From positions 1 through 21,628 of the forward strand of contig JADZDZ010000352.1 in assembly GCA_020850785.1 (NCBI GenBank): 21,628 nt of DNA, given 5' to 3'. Each line of letters starts with the position of its first letter. Position 1 is the stretch's first letter. Position numbers and translations under genes: made by a program. The notes under the pieces are model-generated. The model was given only the letters and a program-made list of their open reading frames with translations, did not search any database and was not told where the DNA came from. Below, in pieces: positions 8,166-15,190 of the stretch. The DNA comes from Candidatus Sumerlaeota bacterium. GTDB taxonomy: Bacteria > Sumerlaeota > Sumerlaeia > SLMS01.

Positions 8166-8166
8166 G

Positions 8167-9099
8167 ATGCGTTTGTGCACGGTTTCGACGAAGAACATGG
8201 CGCCATTTTTCGGCGTGGACCTGAAGAGCAAGATTCTGCGCGTGAAGGAAGCGGCACAGGCGTTCGGACATTCGGATGCGGAAGTGGCGAAGATTTCCAC
8301 GCTGCTCGATTACCTTCAGAATCTTCCGGTGTCGGAAAAGTTGCTGCGCGGGGTGTTGAAGAAGATCACGGAATCGCCGAAGCAACTGGCGCGGCCCGCG
8401 AGCGACGGTCAGCCGTTTCTGGTGGCTGCGGAGGAGGTGACGTGGCTTCCGCCGGTGCAGCGGCCGGGGAAGATTTTGTGCATCGGCATGAACTACCGCG
8501 ATCATTGCGAGGAAAAGAATCAGGAGATTCCGAAGAAGCCGGTGGTGTTCAACAAGTTCGCGACGTCGCTGCTGGGGAATGGTGCGGAAATTCCGCTGCC
8601 GCTGAAGAGCGACAAGAACGTGGACTACGAAGCGGAGCTTTGCGTGGTGATCGGGAAGAAGGCGCGTCGGGTTTCCGCGAAGACGGCGATGAAGCACGTG
8701 GCGGGCTACACGGTGATGAACGATGTGTCGCTGCGGTCGATCCAGAAGGCGGAGCCGCAGTGGTCGCGGGCGAAGGGATTTGACGGAAGCGGTCCCTGCG
8801 GGCCGTGCATCGTGACGGCGGACGAGATTCCCGATCCCCATGCGCTGAAGATTGCGTGCCGCCTGAACGGAAAGCAGGTTCAGGGTTCGAACACGAGCAA
8901 CCTGATCTTCAAGATTCCGGACCTGATCGCGTTCATCACGAAGCTGGTGACGCTGGAGCCGGGGGACATGATCTCCACGGGGACGCCGGGCGGGGTTGGT
9001 GCGTATTCAAATCCGCCGCGGTTCCTGCAGCCGGGGGATGTGGTGGAGGTGCAGATCGACCGACTGGGAATCCTGAGGAACAGTTGCGTGAAGGGATGA
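8167..9099 (+). CDS. Fumarylacetoacetate hydrolase (FAH) superfamily enzyme
   Basis: The 310-residue protein has the FAH catalytic fold in its C-terminal two thirds: PGKILCIGMNYRDHCEE (100-116), metal ligands in DYEAE (E155, E157), D186 in MNDVS, KGFDGSGPCGP (204-213) and the TGTPGGVG loop (271-278). Members hydrolyse, hydrate or decarboxylate 2-keto acids or diketones with a divalent metal (aromatic degradation, oxaloacetate decarboxylation). The substrate here cannot be inferred. It starts one base after the permease stop, with GAGG about 10 bases upstream, so it is probably co-transcribed with lysS and the permease, although no functional link is apparent. Its stop lies 8 bases from the convergent transporter stop, leaving no room for a separate terminator. 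Confidence 0.92.
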   Translation: MRLCTVSTKNMAPFFGVDLKSKILRVKEAAQAFGHSDAEVAKISTLLDYLQNLPVSEKLLRGVLKKITESPKQLARPASDGQPFLVAAEEVTWLPPVQRPGKILCIGMNYRDHCEEKNQEIPKKPVVFNKFATSLLGNGAEIPLPLKSDKNVDYEAELCVVIGKKARRVSAKTAMKHVAGYTVMNDVSLRSIQKAEPQWSRAKGFDGSGPCGPCIVTADEIPDPHALKIACRLNGKQVQGSNTSNLIFKIPDLIAFITKLVTLEPGDMISTGTPGGVGAYSNPPRFLQPGDVVEVQIDRLGILRNSCVKG

Positions 9100-9107
9100 G
9101 GCGGGGG

Positions 9108-10625
9108 TCACTTCGCGCTGAGTGAAATGCCGAAGACGGCGGGTGCGAGCAGCCAGATGACGAGCGTGGTGAGCAGGATGCCGGCGATGTTGATGATGAA
9201 GCCGACGCGCACCATGTCCTGCATGTTGACGCGGCGCGTGCCGAAGACGATGGCGTTGGGGGGCGTGCCGACGGGGAGCATGAAGCCGAGCGAGGAACTG
9301 ATGGCGGCGGGAATCATGAAGAGGATCGGGTTGAAGCCCATGGCGCTGGCGTTGGCGGCGAAGATGGGGAGGACAACCTGGGCGGTGGCGGTGTTGGAGG
9401 TGAGCTCCGTGAGGAAAGTGACAACGGTGCAGACGCCGAAGACGATGATCATGGGATGAACGTCGCGCAGGCCGCTCATGCGCTCGCCGACCCAGAGTGA
9501 CAATCCTGATGATTCAAAGGCCGCCGCGAGGGCGATGCCGCCGCCGAAGAGGAGGACGACGCCCCAGGGAATCTTCTCGATGGCGGATTCCTCCAGAATC
9601 CTGCGGGAGCCGGCGCTGCGGGAGGGAATGAGGAAGAGCGGGATCGACAGGGCCATCGCGGCGGTGCCGTCCGACAGGAATTTTTTGTCGGGAAAGAGCG
9701 ATCCCCAACCCTTGAATCCAATTTCGTCGATGTTTGATCGCGTGATCCAGAGCAGCGCGAGGATGGCGAAATCAATGGCGACGACCTTTTGCGGCCACGT
9801 CATGGGGCCGAGGGCATCGTATTCCCGGCGGATGATGGTTTCGTCGATGGTGCCCAGATTTTGCGTGAGGCGGAAGAAGATGGTGAGGATTCCCCAGGCG
9901 GCGAGCATCATCGCAACGGCGAGCGGCGTCGCGAAGGAGGCCCACTGCATGAAGGAGATGGGCTCGGCGTTGGGGAACTGCTTCCCGTAGATGCCGAAGA
10001 AGACCATGTTGGTGGGGGTGCCGACGGGCGTTGCGATGCCGCCGATGCTGGAGGCGTAGGCAATGCCGAGCAGGAGCGCCGCGCCGTAGCGTTTTACGAT
10101 TCCGCCGCCGGCGATCTCGTCAAGCTTCAGCAGGATCGCGATGCCGATGGGGACCATCATCATGGCGGTGGCGGTGTTGGAAATCCACATGCTGATGAAG
10201 CCGGTGGCGACCATGAAGCCCAGCAGCAACATGCGGGGCTTGAGGCCGAACCAGAGCAGGATGCGCAGGGCGATGCGGCGGTGCAGGTTCCAGCGCTCCA
10301 TGGCGATGGCGACGAGGAATCCGCCAAGGTAGAGACAGATCACGTCGTCGAAATACTTCGTGGCGACATCCTTCGCGGTCATGATGCCGAGCACGGGGAA
10401 GAGCACGAGCGGCAGCAGTGAGGTGACGGCGAGCGGCAGCGCGTCGGTGATCCACCAGACGGACATGAGCACGGCGACGGCGGCGGTGCGGGTGATGCCG
10501 GGGCGGGCGGGGTCGATGTCCGCAAACAGCAGGACCAACAGGGCGATGGCGAGGCCGCCCCACAGGCCTATTTTCTGGTGCAGGCCGGTGGGCTCGTTCG
10601 ACGATGAGGATTCTTCGCTGCTCAT
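9108..10625 (-). CDS. DASS/SLC13-family sodium:anion symporter
   Basis: The 505-residue polytopic membrane protein has the family's duplicated architecture. Both SNT motifs, which bind sodium and the anion carboxylate, are intact: SNTATAMMMVP (149-159) and SNTATAQVVLP (410-420). Each repeat also has its Gly/Pro loop: TPVGTPTNMVFFG and LPVGTPPNAIVFG. The family moves dicarboxylates, citrate, sulphate or phosphate with sodium. The sequence does not settle the substrate. The N-terminus is short, cytoplasmic and Ser/Glu-rich. It is the last gene of a minus-strand run, 82 bases after the membrane-protein gene, and converges on the FAH gene. No strong ribosome-binding site precedes the ATG. Confidence 0.93.
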   Translation of the reverse strand: MSSEESSSSNEPTGLHQKIGLWGGLAIALLVLLFADIDPARPGITRTAAVAVLMSVWWITDALPLAVTSLLPLVLFPVLGIMTAKDVATKYFDDVICLYLGGFLVAIAMERWNLHRRIALRILLWFGLKPRMLLLGFMVATGFISMWISNTATAMMMVPIGIAILLKLDEIAGGGIVKRYGAALLLGIAYASSIGGIATPVGTPTNMVFFGIYGKQFPNAEPISFMQWASFATPLAVAMMLAAWGILTIFFRLTQNLGTIDETIIRREYDALGPMTWPQKVVAIDFAILALLWITRSNIDEIGFKGWGSLFPDKKFLSDGTAAMALSIPLFLIPSRSAGSRRILEESAIEKIPWGVVLLFGGGIALAAAFESSGLSLWVGERMSGLRDVHPMIIVFGVCTVVTFLTELTSNTATAQVVLPIFAANASAMGFNPILFMIPAAISSSLGFMLPVGTPPNAIVFGTRRVNMQDMVRVGFIINIAGILLTTLVIWLLAPAVFGISLSAK

Positions 10626-10707
10626 TTCCAGCGATCAAGAAGGGGCGGTTGGATTGCCGCAATTCAAACTCTTGGAGCGGAAGAAAAAATGCCACGACGC
10701 GGCGGTG

Positions 10708-11589
10708 TCAGGTTGTTTGCGGGTCTGACAACAGCGGGGCGGTGGCGGCTCGCGATTTGTTTTGCGCGGCGGCGGCATTCGCATCCAGCACCGGCGCCAG
10801 ATGCCACAGGGCGATGGGCACAAGGAAGTGGGACGCGCGCAGGAGCACTTCGTAGCCGGAGAGCGGTCCGTTTGCGGTGACGCGCGAGAGAGCGGTGACA
10901 AGGCCCCACGTTGCCATCTCCATGAGGAGCCAGCGCCAGCGGCCGAACATGAGGAGGATGCCGACGATGACATCGACGACGCCGATGACCTTCAGAGCCT
11001 GAACGGCCTGCCACTGCGACGGGCGATAGCCGATCCAGCGGTTTGCGCTGCCGATGATGAGATCGATGAATCGCGGATGTTCGTAGAGCGCCTGCAGGCC
11101 GTGGGAGATGAAGACAATGGCGACGCCGACGCGCATGATCCAGGCGCTTGCGGGATAGCGGAAGCCGTTCCATCGCGCGTCGCGGGGAAGGGCGATGAAA
11201 ATGGCGAAAGCAAAGGGGAGCAGGTAGCGAAGCGACGAGGTCCAGTAGACCCAGGAGATGAAGGGCGAGCCGCCGAAGCGATACTGGGCGACGACCTCCA
11301 GCGTTACCGCGCATCCAATGGCGAGCGATGCGATGACGGTCGGGCGAATGAGCAGCGTGAGCCCGATTGCGAGGAAGAAGGCGATGACAATTTTTTCAAT
11401 GAGGGCGACCTTCTGCGGATCGCAGTCCCATTCCATGAATGCGATGTTGCCGATGGCGGTGCCACCGCTGGCGGCAATGATCCAGGCGATGCCGCACAGG
11501 TGCATGACGATGGCGATGCGCATCAGCCACGAGGCGATTTCCACGGCGCGGGACTTTGCCGCATCGTCGTACTGTGGTGCGACGGTCAT
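10708..11589 (-). CDS. Polytopic membrane protein of unknown function
   Basis: The 293-residue product has about eight predicted membrane helices (roughly 19-40, 62-80, 84-102, 118-135, 150-168, 198-216, 219-236, 253-268) and a short Ala/Ser-rich C-terminal tail. The look is loosely DoxX-like, with short helices and a repeated VGVVDVIVGILLMFGR-type stretch, but no diagnostic motif supports a family call. Its ATG overlaps the stop of the upstream metallophosphoesterase (ATGA, 11586-11589), so the two are translationally coupled and probably act together at the membrane. What it carries or modifies is unknown. Confidence 0.85.
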   Translation of the reverse strand: MTVAPQYDDAAKSRAVEIASWLMRIAIVMHLCGIAWIIAASGGTAIGNIAFMEWDCDPQKVALIEKIVIAFFLAIGLTLLIRPTVIASLAIGCAVTLEVVAQYRFGGSPFISWVYWTSSLRYLLPFAFAIFIALPRDARWNGFRYPASAWIMRVGVAIVFISHGLQALYEHPRFIDLIIGSANRWIGYRPSQWQAVQALKVIGVVDVIVGILLMFGRWRWLLMEMATWGLVTALSRVTANGPLSGYEVLLRASHFLVPIALWHLAPVLDANAAAAQNKSRAATAPLLSDPQTT

Positions 11590-12920
11590 ATCTTCATTTT
11601 GGCGGCTTCCGCCGCGAGCGCAGCGAGGTCGCGTGGCTTGGCGGTGAAATCATCGAGCACCTCGCCTTCCATGCCGATGGCCTGCACGCGCATTTGATCC
11701 TTGGTGAACTTGATGGTGTGGACGTGGTGTGCGGACTGCGCCATGCCGGGGGGCTGAAGCCACCAGCGATTTGTGTCGGGCTTGCGTTGCGGTACGCCAA
11801 GGCCGCCGTCGCCAAAGTAGACGATGCCGTTCTTGGGATCGATGGCGGAACTGCGAATGGGAACGGTGCGCTTTAGCGCGTGGTCGTGGGATTCGTAGGC
11901 GATGTCGATGTTGTTCTGCTCAAAGAGGGGAACCCAGTTGCCGCGACGCCCGGCGCCGTCCTGCACGTCGCGAACGCTGGAGAAGGCGGGGCGGTGGTAG
12001 ATGGCGAAGAGCCATCGATTCTTTTCGCGCATGGGGGGAAGCTCGGCCTTGAGCCAGTCGCGCTGGTCGCCGGCGACGCTGATTTCCGTGTTAAGCGTGA
12101 CGAGGCCGACGCGCGAAGAGAGCTGCGTGGAGTAGTAATAAGGAGTGTCGAGCGTTGGGTAGGCGAACATTTCCTCGAAGCCAACGGCGCTGTCGTGGTT
12201 GCCGCGGGTGGGAACGATGGGGAGCAGGCGGCCTGCGGGGGTGGTGGTGAGTTCGTGATCGGTGAGCCAGCGTTCGATGTGGCGCCACTGGGCGGTCATG
12301 CAGTAGTCGCCACCGTGGACGAGGCAGGTGATGTTGTTGGCTTCGTCGGCGAAGAGTTTTGCCATGCGCTCATTCATTTTGCGGCGATCGACGTGGACGG
12401 TGGGCGTCTCCTTGCCGAGGCGCGAATCACCACCGGCGAGGACCATGAAATCGGCGTCGTCGGCGGGAGCGGTGCGGAAATGGAATTCACGGGAGGCTTT
12501 GTCGTCGCTGGCGAACACGACGTAATAAGTGGTGTTGGGCTTCAGGTTGGTAAGGTGGACGTGGTGGTAATAGCCGGGCTTGGCGTACTGCTCATCAGCC
12601 TGCACAAAGTTGTACCGGCCATCCTTGAAGGTGGCCTGTTTTTGCGCGTAGGTTTCCAACTTCCCGCCGCGGGATTCGGTGTCGTAGTAGACGCGGTGAT
12701 CCTTGCCGGGTGTGCGCGTGGTCCAGGAAAGGACCGCCTCCGTGGAGGGATTTTTCATCCAAGTGACGCGTTCGTGGAAGGTGGGGCCTTCGGGGCCCTG
12801 TTCGGGAGGGCGACCGCCGGGGACGTTCGGGGCGGGGGCTTCCTGCGATGCGAGCCAGAGTGGTGCGGCGACGGTGAGGAGGGTGCCTGCGATGACGAAT
12901 TGGCGTCGGGATATTTTCAT
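11586..12920 (-). CDS. Purple-acid-phosphatase-like metallophosphoesterase, Tat-exported
   Basis: The 444-residue protein begins with a twin-arginine signal (SRRQFVIAG, then a hydrophobic stretch to about 24). A fibronectin-like N-terminal domain (about 48-150, with VTWMKNPSTEAVLSW and LKPNTTYYVVF) is typical of purple acid phosphatases. The catalytic domain has the metal-ligand blocks in order: GGDSR (D165), HGGDYC (D205), RGNHD (N241, H242), YHRP (H309) and SHDHALKR (H345, H347). The family uses a two-metal centre to hydrolyse phosphoesters. The last block has Ser in place of the usual Gly (GHxH). It lies between manA and the membrane-protein gene. The location is periplasmic or extracytoplasmic. 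The substrate is unknown. Confidence 0.92.
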   Translation of the reverse strand: MKISRRQFVIAGTLLTVAAPLWLASQEAPAPNVPGGRPPEQGPEGPTFHERVTWMKNPSTEAVLSWTTRTPGKDHRVYYDTESRGGKLETYAQKQATFKDGRYNFVQADEQYAKPGYYHHVHLTNLKPNTTYYVVFASDDKASREFHFRTAPADDADFMVLAGGDSRLGKETPTVHVDRRKMNERMAKLFADEANNITCLVHGGDYCMTAQWRHIERWLTDHELTTTPAGRLLPIVPTRGNHDSAVGFEEMFAYPTLDTPYYYSTQLSSRVGLVTLNTEISVAGDQRDWLKAELPPMREKNRWLFAIYHRPAFSSVRDVQDGAGRRGNWVPLFEQNNIDIAYESHDHALKRTVPIRSSAIDPKNGIVYFGDGGLGVPQRKPDTNRWWLQPPGMAQSAHHVHTIKFTKDQMRVQAIGMEGEVLDDFTAKPRDLAALAAEAAKMKI

Positions 12921-12952
12921 GAAGGGGATTCTTGTTCGGGTGATGTGCTGCG

Positions 12953-12984
12953 TTGCATATGCTGCGGCGCGCGGCGCAATGCAA
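12953..12984 (-). terminator. Imperfect hairpin after manA (weak terminator candidate)
   Basis: TTGCAT (12953-12958) and ATGCAA (12979-12984) pair around a GC-rich interior that can extend the stem with bulges. It lies 20 bases past the manA stop on the minus strand. No T-run follows, so intrinsic termination is doubtful. Confidence 0.25.
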
Positions 12985-13004
12985 GGGGAGGAAGGGACGG
13001 GAGG

Positions 13005-13994
13005 TTACAATTCGCGACTGATGGTGCGGAGGATGCGAAGGCCGGAGACGCCTGCGCGCAGCGTGGTCGGTGATGTGAGCGCGGCGGGAAGATATAGCGT
13101 GTCGCCGAGGCGGAGTTGCTCCGTCCAGCCTTCGCCGAGGAGTTCGCCACTTCCTTCAACGACGTTGATGATGGCGCCGGTGTGATGGGGGAGCGGCGCG
13201 GAAAGGACGCCGCCGGGCACAACGTCGCAGCGGGTGATGGAGAAGAATTCGTTCTCGAAGGTGGATGATTCGCCTGCGGAGCCGATGGAGCCGAACTGCC
13301 TCAGCGCCACGCGCGCGTCGCGATCCCAGTCGGTGACCTGCAGGGATTCGTCGATGTGAAGCTGTCGCGTGGGTTTGCGATCCCAGTCATGAAGACGAAA
13401 AGTGGTGTTGGAGGACTGCTGGATTTCGCAAACGAGTGTGCCGGCCATCATGGCGTGAACGGTGCCGGGGGGGAGGGGAATGAAGTCGCCGGTTTGGAGA
13501 CTCCATTCCTGAAGGGTCTCGCGAAGGGAGTTCCGCGCGATGGCGGCGCGGACGGCGGACTCGCTGATGCCGGGTTTGTATCCGGCGATGATGGTGGTGC
13601 GTGGTTCGGCCTGCATGACGTACCAGCATTCGCTTTTGCCGCGATCGTCATGACGCTGCGCGCGGCACCATTGGTCGCTGGGGTGGACTTGGATGGAGAG
13701 GTCCTCGGCGGCGTCGATATACTTGACAAGGAGGGGATAGCGGGCCGGGGCGGAGTCGCGGCCGATCATCGGGCGGGGATGGGCGCGCAGGATTTCGCCG
13801 AAGGCTTTGCCGCTGAGCTCAGGATGGTGGGAAAGGACGCGCGAGGGGCCGTCGGGATGGTCGGAAAGCTCCCAGGACTCGCCGTAGGGGCCGCCGGAGG
13901 GGGGGAACTGCTTGCGAAGGAGGGTCTGGAGCTTGGTTCCACCCCAGGGGCGTTGGGAAAAATGGGGCGAGAGGCGAAGGGGCTGCTTGAACAT
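13005..13994 (-). CDS. manA: Mannose-6-phosphate isomerase, class I
   Basis: The 329-residue cytoplasmic zinc enzyme interconverts mannose-6-phosphate and fructose-6-phosphate, feeding GDP-mannose and polysaccharide synthesis or mannose use. Family blocks are present: RPWGGTKL (15-22), GESWELSDH (38-46), YIDAAEDLSIQVHPSD (92-107, with Q102 and H104), E122 in KSECWYV, and PPGTVHAM (175-182, with H180). EIQQSSNTTFRLHDWDR (190-206) closes the core. These supply the expected zinc ligands. The length fits the short bacterial form. It is divergent from the ACIII operon across a 412-base AT-rich region. It has no clear ribosome-binding site, and TATAAC lies 8 bases before the ATG. Confidence 0.95.
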   Translation of the reverse strand: MFKQPLRLSPHFSQRPWGGTKLQTLLRKQFPPSGGPYGESWELSDHPDGPSRVLSHHPELSGKAFGEILRAHPRPMIGRDSAPARYPLLVKYIDAAEDLSIQVHPSDQWCRAQRHDDRGKSECWYVMQAEPRTTIIAGYKPGISESAVRAAIARNSLRETLQEWSLQTGDFIPLPPGTVHAMMAGTLVCEIQQSSNTTFRLHDWDRKPTRQLHIDESLQVTDWDRDARVALRQFGSIGSAGESSTFENEFFSITRCDVVPGGVLSAPLPHHTGAIINVVEGSGELLGEGWTEQLRLGDTLYLPAALTSPTTLRAGVSGLRILRTISREL

Positions 13995-14066
13995 GTGAAG
14001 CGGTTATAGGCTAAGGCTTGATCGGTGATAGGAAAAAGCGACGGGAGGGGGAAGGAAAGATGGTGT

Positions 14067-14095
14067 ACTATATATGGCACTTTGATATATCAAAA
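14067..14095 (-). promoter_or_regulatory. Candidate manA promoter
   Basis: On the minus strand TATAGT (14072-14067) is preceded by TTTTGA (14095-14090) with a 17-base spacer, or TTGATA (14093-14088) with 15. The predicted start lies about 66 bases before the manA ATG. The upstream box overlaps the TTTGATATATCAAA palindrome. Confidence 0.3.
14081..14094. promoter_or_regulatory. Perfect 14-bp palindrome, operator-like
   Basis: TTTGATATATCAAA is a perfect palindrome overlapping the candidate manA -35 box. A dimeric regulator bound here would compete with RNA polymerase. It contains FNR-like half sites (TTGAT/ATCAA), but with a 2-base instead of the 4-base gap FNR needs. Confidence 0.4.
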
Positions 14096-14305
14096 AACGC
14101 TATTAGGGCACAATCTTTGACTTCTTTGATGGGCGAAGGGCAAAAAAATGGCGTTTTTAGGGTCATTTGCTTAGCTTCTCCGGCGGCTTTGCTGATGTTG
14201 TCGGGGAAGCGCGCTTGGAAAGGATTGTGCACCAGGGCATAAAGACGTTTGTTGCCATTGGTTTTACCACGCGTAACGGGTTGATCTGGGAAAACTGGGC
14301 TTGCA

Positions 14306-14327
14306 GTTTGTGAATTTTTTCACAAAC
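14306..14327. promoter_or_regulatory. CRP-type binding site upstream of the ACIII operon
   Basis: TGTGA (14309-14313), six bases, then TCACA (14320-14324) matches the CRP consensus exactly. The symmetry extends to 9-base arms (14306-14314 and 14319-14327) around TTTT. The centre (14316.5) lies about 61-62 bases before the start predicted from the downstream promoter, the class-I activator position. No CRP-family gene is in the window. Confidence 0.6.
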
Positions 14328-14341
14328 ACTGCTGGCAGGTT

Positions 14342-14372
14342 TTGACAACGTTGGCTCGCACGTCCTTACCAT
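14342..14372 (+). promoter_or_regulatory. Candidate promoter of the ACIII operon
   Basis: A consensus -35 TTGACA (14342-14347) is followed by a weak -10, TACCAT (14367-14372, 19-base spacer) or TTACCA (14366-14371, 18-base spacer). A perfect -35, a poor -10 and an activator site upstream fit an activated promoter. The predicted start is near 14378-14379. Confidence 0.45.
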
Positions 14373-14380
14373 CGCAGACC

Positions 14381-14410
14381 ATGAAACGCTTGGCAGCAAT
14401 GACCGAATGA
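14381..14410 (+). other. Nine-codon upstream ORF overlapping the actA start
   Basis: ATG 14381 encodes MKRLAAMTE and stops at TGA 14408-14410, overlapping ATG 14407 of actA by ATGA. It begins 8 bases after the proposed -10 box, so a transcript from that promoter would be nearly leaderless. actA has no visible ribosome-binding site, so coupling from this leader could supply ribosomes. It may equally be chance. Confidence 0.3.
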
Positions 14411-15177
14411 TTCGTCAGTATTGGAGAGTTTTCGCCCTTACGTTCGCCATCATGTTGGTGGGCGCCTACCAATTGTACGGCGTGTTTTCGAACAAGGGGT
14501 ATGAGCCGGTTCAGCCGATCAACTACAGCCATGTGCTTCACGCGGGTGTGATGCAGATGGAGTGCCTGTATTGTCACAATCAGGCGGAGAAGGGCCCGAA
14601 CGCGGGCATTCCGGGACTGGATGTCTGCATGGGGTGCCATGCGGTCGTGAAGACGGACAGTCCGGAAATCCAGAAGATGGCGAAATATTATGCGGAGGGT
14701 AAGCCGGTTCCGTGGGTGCGGATTCATCGGCTTCCCGACCATGCGTATTTCAGTCACCGCTGGCACGTTGAGGCGGGGGTTGCCTGCCAGACCTGTCACG
14801 GCCCGGTGCAGAACATGCCGGTGGTTCACCAGTGGACGAAGCTGGAGATGGGCAAGTGCGTGGAGTGTCACCGGCAGGAGAACTACGCGGGGCAGATTCA
14901 TCACCCTGCGACGTTCCACGAGCCGGAAGTGACTGCGGCGGAAGTGGCGGAGGCTCCGAAGGGGCTGACGCTTGAGGGCGCGGAGGAGGACCCGCAGTGG
15001 GCGAGCGCGGTTTCGGAGTTCAAGAAGTACCACGACGCCAAGTCACTTTCACCGGATGACACGAAGGTGATGTTGGCGCGGCTGAAGCAGTACCAGAACG
15101 ACATTTACGAGCACGGCCGGCAGTACCAGACGCGGGGCAAGAATGCGTCCATTGAGTGCAGCACCTGCCACTACTGA
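14407..15177 (+). CDS. actA: ACIII subunit ActA, pentahaem cytochrome c
   Basis: The 256-residue protein has one N-terminal membrane anchor (about 8-26) and a periplasmic domain with exactly five CxxCH haem c sites: CLYCH (53), CMGCH (74), CQTCH (127), CVECH (151) and CSTCH (251). The last one ends one residue before the stop. This is the standard ActA layout. It accepts electrons within alternative complex III, the quinol oxidoreductase that replaces the bc1 complex, and passes them towards cytochrome c or a terminal oxidase. It is the first gene of the operon, with a promoter and CRP-type site upstream. The start is ATG 14407, overlapped by the stop of a short upstream ORF. The next gene starts 13 bases after the stop. 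Confidence 0.96.
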   Translation: MIRQYWRVFALTFAIMLVGAYQLYGVFSNKGYEPVQPINYSHVLHAGVMQMECLYCHNQAEKGPNAGIPGLDVCMGCHAVVKTDSPEIQKMAKYYAEGKPVPWVRIHRLPDHAYFSHRWHVEAGVACQTCHGPVQNMPVVHQWTKLEMGKCVECHRQENYAGQIHHPATFHEPEVTAAEVAEAPKGLTLEGAEEDPQWASAVSEFKKYHDAKSLSPDDTKVMLARLKQYQNDIYEHGRQYQTRGKNASIECSTCHY

Positions 15178-15190
15178 GAGATAGCGGAAC

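Larger units (their letters stand above)
13995..14406. other. Divergent AT-rich intergenic region between manA and actA
   Basis: This 412-base stretch is much richer in A and T than its flanks and contains two perfect palindromes, a promoter-like pair on each strand and a nine-codon upstream ORF. No protein family is recognisable in its short frames. A 60-codon frame beginning at ATG 14060 behind a purine-rich stretch is possible but unsupported. No tRNA or known ncRNA was recognised. Confidence 0.7.

Noticed and set aside
14081..14094. FNR box
   Set aside because: The half sites TTGAT and ATCAA are separated by 2 bases; FNR needs 4.
14093..14230. 8-base inverted repeats (AAAAACGC/GCGTTTTT and GCACAATC/GATTGTGC) suggesting an RNA fold
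   Set aside because: About one such 8-base pair is expected by chance in 400 bases, and the spacings are long.
14018..14242. Small plus-strand frame in the manA-actA gap (ATG 14060 version has a purine-rich stretch in front)
   Set aside because: The product resembles no known family, and the frame crosses the candidate manA promoter and palindrome. Not supported as a gene.
14163..14399. Minus-strand frame of 78 codons in the same gap
   Set aside because: It would run antisense across the CRP-type site and actA promoter, has no recognisable product and no ribosome-binding site.
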